Source: Acidobacteriaceae bacterium (GTDB lineage Bacteria; Acidobacteriota; Terriglobia; Terriglobales; Acidobacteriaceae). Taken from it: a DNA stretch of 64,000 bases. Of the stretch, positions 61,722-64,000 are shown piece after piece. Position numbers and translations under genes: made by a program. Location of the stretch: positions 251,652 through 315,651 of the forward strand of contig PLHW01000008.1 in the NCBI GenBank assembly GCA_003139095.1. The letters run 5' to 3'. The notes below the pieces were generated by a model. The model was not told the DNA's origin. It was given only the letters and a program-made list of their open reading frames with translations, and did no database searches. Numbering within the stretch: the first letter of the stretch is position 1; the number at the start of each line of letters is the position of its first letter.

Positions 61722-64000
61722 ATGGAATATATCGCCGCTGTGCCTCCAATGGTTGTGTTGGGCCTCCCAAGAACCCACGCTAGTACTCGGAATCCGCAAT
61801 ACGATCCGAACGCAGGGCGCAATTCATGGGCTGCGCGCTCGGTGCGCGTTTCTTTACGGCTCCTGCTGGCGATTTTCATCGCAGGCGCGTCACTACTGGC
61901 CCCATCGCGAAGCTACGCTCAGGTGTGCGAGATCAAGTCAGCGACCCAGGCTACCTGCCTGAGCCCGGGAGCGCCGTGTAACGCAGGGGGCGGCGCAAAA
62001 GGGACATGCAGACAACTGTCTGACGAGTGCGAATGTTATGTACCGCAAAGCACGCCGGGTGAGTGTGGACCGCAGCCCCTCATACCTTGCACCAACTACC
62101 AGTGTGTGAATAGCGAGTGGAAGACATCTTTCAAAGCAGGGGCGTGCACGGTCGGAGGCCAGAATGGGGAGTGCGCGGCTTGTGGGCTGGCTCCGAGCCA
62201 GGCGTTTTATTGCGCCGGACCCTACACGATTCACGCTGAGGTGTCTGGTCTTAACAGCGGCAACACGCTGGTGTTAGGAGAAGCGAGCGACGCCGGCTGT
62301 CGGGTTACAGTTTCCGTTACAACCAACGGAACTTTTGTTTTCCCGGTTCGCCCGTTGAATGGTGAGCCCTACGGTGTGAGCGTGCTAACGCAGCCGGCTG
62401 GACAGAGTTGCGCGGTAGGGAGCAACGGCAGCGGCACCATGAATGGGGCAAGCGTGACCGTTCCGGTGATGTGTTTATCGACTTCCAGTTGGGTGCCAAT
62501 TGGGCCCGCGCCCGTGGCGAACCCAGGCCCGGGTGAAGGCGGCAATGCCGGGCGTGTGAATGTAGCGGTTGCCGATCCCAGCAACACAGCGGTGATTTAT
62601 GTGGGAACCGCCGGAGGCGGTATTTGGAAAACTTCGAATGCCAGTTCCGGGGCAACGCCCACGTGGCAACCGCTAACCGATAACATTTCCGCGCCCTCCG
62701 CCCCGCCGACGAATCAGGCAAGTCTACAGGTTGGCCCCAGCCCGCACGCCATGTTGCTGAATCCTGCAAACGCGAATCCGATTGAGGCGGGGCTGTACGG
62801 CTCGGGCGCGGGCATATTGGTCTTCAGTGCAGCGGGGGCTTCGGGAAGCTGGAGCCTGCAGGCCAATACGCAATCTGCGAACGGTTGTGGGCCGTTCGAT
62901 GATCATTCGATCTACTCGATTGCCGTTGATCCGACCAATCAGCAGGTTGAATACGCAGCGACCGATATGGGTCTGTGCGAAACAACCAACGGCGGCCAAT
63001 CGTGGACGCTGGTGACGGCTCTTCCGACCTCGAACGTTTATGACGTGATGTTCGCGCGCTTCGATTCGACGGGTAAGACTATCTATGTTTCGGTGGCCGG
63101 TAACGGCGGAACGGGCGCGAGTCAAAACGGTGTATATCGAACCAAAGACGGAGGCGCAAGATGGAAACAGTTGAAAACTCTGCCGAATTCGGCGCAGGCC
63201 TGCGGGATCCAGATGGATACGGGGTCGAGCGGAGCCCTGTACGTTTCGCTGCTTACGGCGGCGACGCCGTGCCAGCAGGTGACCGCCGTCCAGCGCTACG
63301 AATCCCTGGATAAGGGCGAGACGTGGACTGCACTTGCGGCGACCCCTGGCGGGCTGGAAAACCGCGCGATGTGGCACCAGATCATGGCGGTCGATCCGAG
63401 CAACGATAAACACGTGTACGTGAACGACTCGTACGCCCTCTTTGAAAGCTGGAACAGCGGCCAAGCGTGGGCTCAACCTCAGGGAAATCTCGGCTTCGAC
63501 TGGGGAACCATCAGTTTCGATGCCAGCGGAAAAGTCCTGGCTACAGCGGACCAAGGACTATTTCGATACGATCCGCTAGCAAAGACGTGGGAGTCCCTGA
63601 TCGGCAATCTGGAGTTGACGAGCTTCTACACGGTTACGCTCGACGGCCTGACGGTCGCGGGCACAGCGCAAGACCAGTATGCGGCGATGGTCGTTAATAG
63701 CGTTCAGCCCAATGCCGTGTGGCAGTACGCCGGCAAGGGAAACGAGACGGGTAAGGTTCTGCTGCCTCCGGCGGGCAGTAACTACGCGTACCTCTACAGC
63801 ACGCTTTATGACAGCAACAACGACCTGGTTTGGCGCGCCCAGATAACGCCGCAGTCAGGGTTGCAGCCGAGCACTCAGTGGACGTCGATCCTGATACAGA
63901 ATGTTTACGGGCTGGGTAACTACGGCAATTACGGCCTAGCTTATAACTCGCAAAAGGCGTTCGTGATGGATCCATACAATGCAAGGCGGTTGTTGATTGG
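61722..64000 (+). CDS. Large secreted beta-propeller (BNR/sortilin-like) protein, truncated by window end
   Basis: An ATG at 61722, preceded by GGAGAG, opens a frame that stays open to the end (759 complete codons). A delayed signal segment (LLLAIFIAGASLLAPSRSYAQ, about 46-66) is followed by a Cys-rich region of about 120 residues with around 18 Cys. Then come beta-propeller blades with Asp-box-like TNGGQSW, TKDGGARW, SLDKGETW and NSGQAW. GTAGGGIWKTSN marks the first blade. Similar proteins are exported glycoside-hydrolase-like or adhesion proteins. The 3' end lies outside the window. Confidence 0.85.
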   Translation, partial: MEYIAAVPPMVVLGLPRTHASTRNPQYDPNAGRNSWAARSVRVSLRLLLAIFIAGASLLAPSRSYAQVCEIKSATQATCLSPGAPCNAGGGAKGTCRQLSDECECYVPQSTPGECGPQPLIPCTNYQCVNSEWKTSFKAGACTVGGQNGECAACGLAPSQAFYCAGPYTIHAEVSGLNSGNTLVLGEASDAGCRVTVSVTTNGTFVFPVRPLNGEPYGVSVLTQPAGQSCAVGSNGSGTMNGASVTVPVMCLSTSSWVPIGPAPVANPGPGEGGNAGRVNVAVADPSNTAVIYVGTAGGGIWKTSNASSGATPTWQPLTDNISAPSAPPTNQASLQVGPSPHAMLLNPANANPIEAGLYGSGAGILVFSAAGASGSWSLQANTQSANGCGPFDDHSIYSIAVDPTNQQVEYAATDMGLCETTNGGQSWTLVTALPTSNVYDVMFARFDSTGKTIYVSVAGNGGTGASQNGVYRTKDGGARWKQLKTLPNSAQACGIQMDTGSSGALYVSLLTAATPCQQVTAVQRYESLDKGETWTALAATPGGLENRAMWHQIMAVDPSNDKHVYVNDSYALFESWNSGQAWAQPQGNLGFDWGTISFDASGKVLATADQGLFRYDPLAKTWESLIGNLELTSFYTVTLDGLTVAGTAQDQYAAMVVNSVQPNAVWQYAGKGNETGKVLLPPAGSNYAYLYSTLYDSNNDLVWRAQITPQSGLQPSTQWTSILIQNVYGLGNYGNYGLAYNSQKAFVMDPYNARRLLI

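Noticed and set aside
62724-63554. 276-codon open frame opposite the propeller gene
   Set aside because: The plus strand is open through the whole region with propeller motifs and a signal peptide; the minus frame has none.

Overview
The window is about 60% G+C and densely coded. It most resembles an acidobacterium of the subdivision 1 / Terriglobia type. This is inferred from gene content, not tested: an NtrY-NtrX pair, a pilB-T-C-S-R block, an S8 protease with a SVVWG-repeat tail, a two-domain LigD without polymerase, mixed GTG/TTG starts, and many short repeat elements in intercistronic gaps. No plasmid, phage or insertion-sequence gene was seen. The one island-like stretch is 28.0-30.1 kb.

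Layout. 0.1-2.2 kb: a UDP-sugar dehydrogenase homologue without its catalytic Cys, a 2H phosphoesterase and tRNA-Pro(TGG). 2.4-9.8 kb (minus): type IV pilus operon pilB-pilT-pilC-pilS-pilR. 10.0-15.6 kb (plus): endonuclease III-like protein, GH10 xylanase, NtrY/NtrX. 15.7-17.3 kb (minus): RsbW-like anti-sigma kinase and Era. 17.6-19.5 kb: secreted subtilase. 19.5-22.5 kb (minus): phoH-ybeY-corC operon. 23.1-33.1 kb (minus): CoA-transferase subunits, then an aromatic amino acid block (tyrA, DAHP synthase, chorismate mutase, trpA, trpB, trpF, trpC). In this block trpA and trpB are separated by a 2.1-kb insert holding toxin-antitoxin genes and a frameshifted SIR2-like gene. 33.3-43 kb: DUF3303-like protein, membrane pyrophosphatase, rho, a small omega-like gene, rpsT, a hydrolase, mtnA, an acetyltransferase, pyrE and a CPBP protease. 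43-50.8 kb: uvrA, small membrane and secreted proteins, ligD. 50.8-61.3 kb: TPR protein, serine hydrolase, Nudix, a second endonuclease III-like protein, an NtrB/NtrC-type pair with an accessory protein, a Met/His-rich secreted protein and an EamA exporter. 61.7-64 kb: start of a large secreted beta-propeller protein that runs off the window.

How the parts fit. The pilus block carries its own sensor-regulator pair. Three separate sigma-54-type regulators are present, but one (NtrX) has lost the GAFTGA loop. The aromatic block joins the shikimate entry step, the tyrosine branch and the late tryptophan steps in one orientation. Two DNA glycosylase-fold proteins have lost different key residues.

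The least explained signal is a set of at least eight short repeat families. Several abut start codons or supply the last codons and stop of the upstream gene. One inverted repeat lies in frame inside ligD and encodes most of its inter-domain linker. The other main leads are the interrupted trp block and the stand-alone receiver/H-box protein next to the NtrB/NtrC pair.
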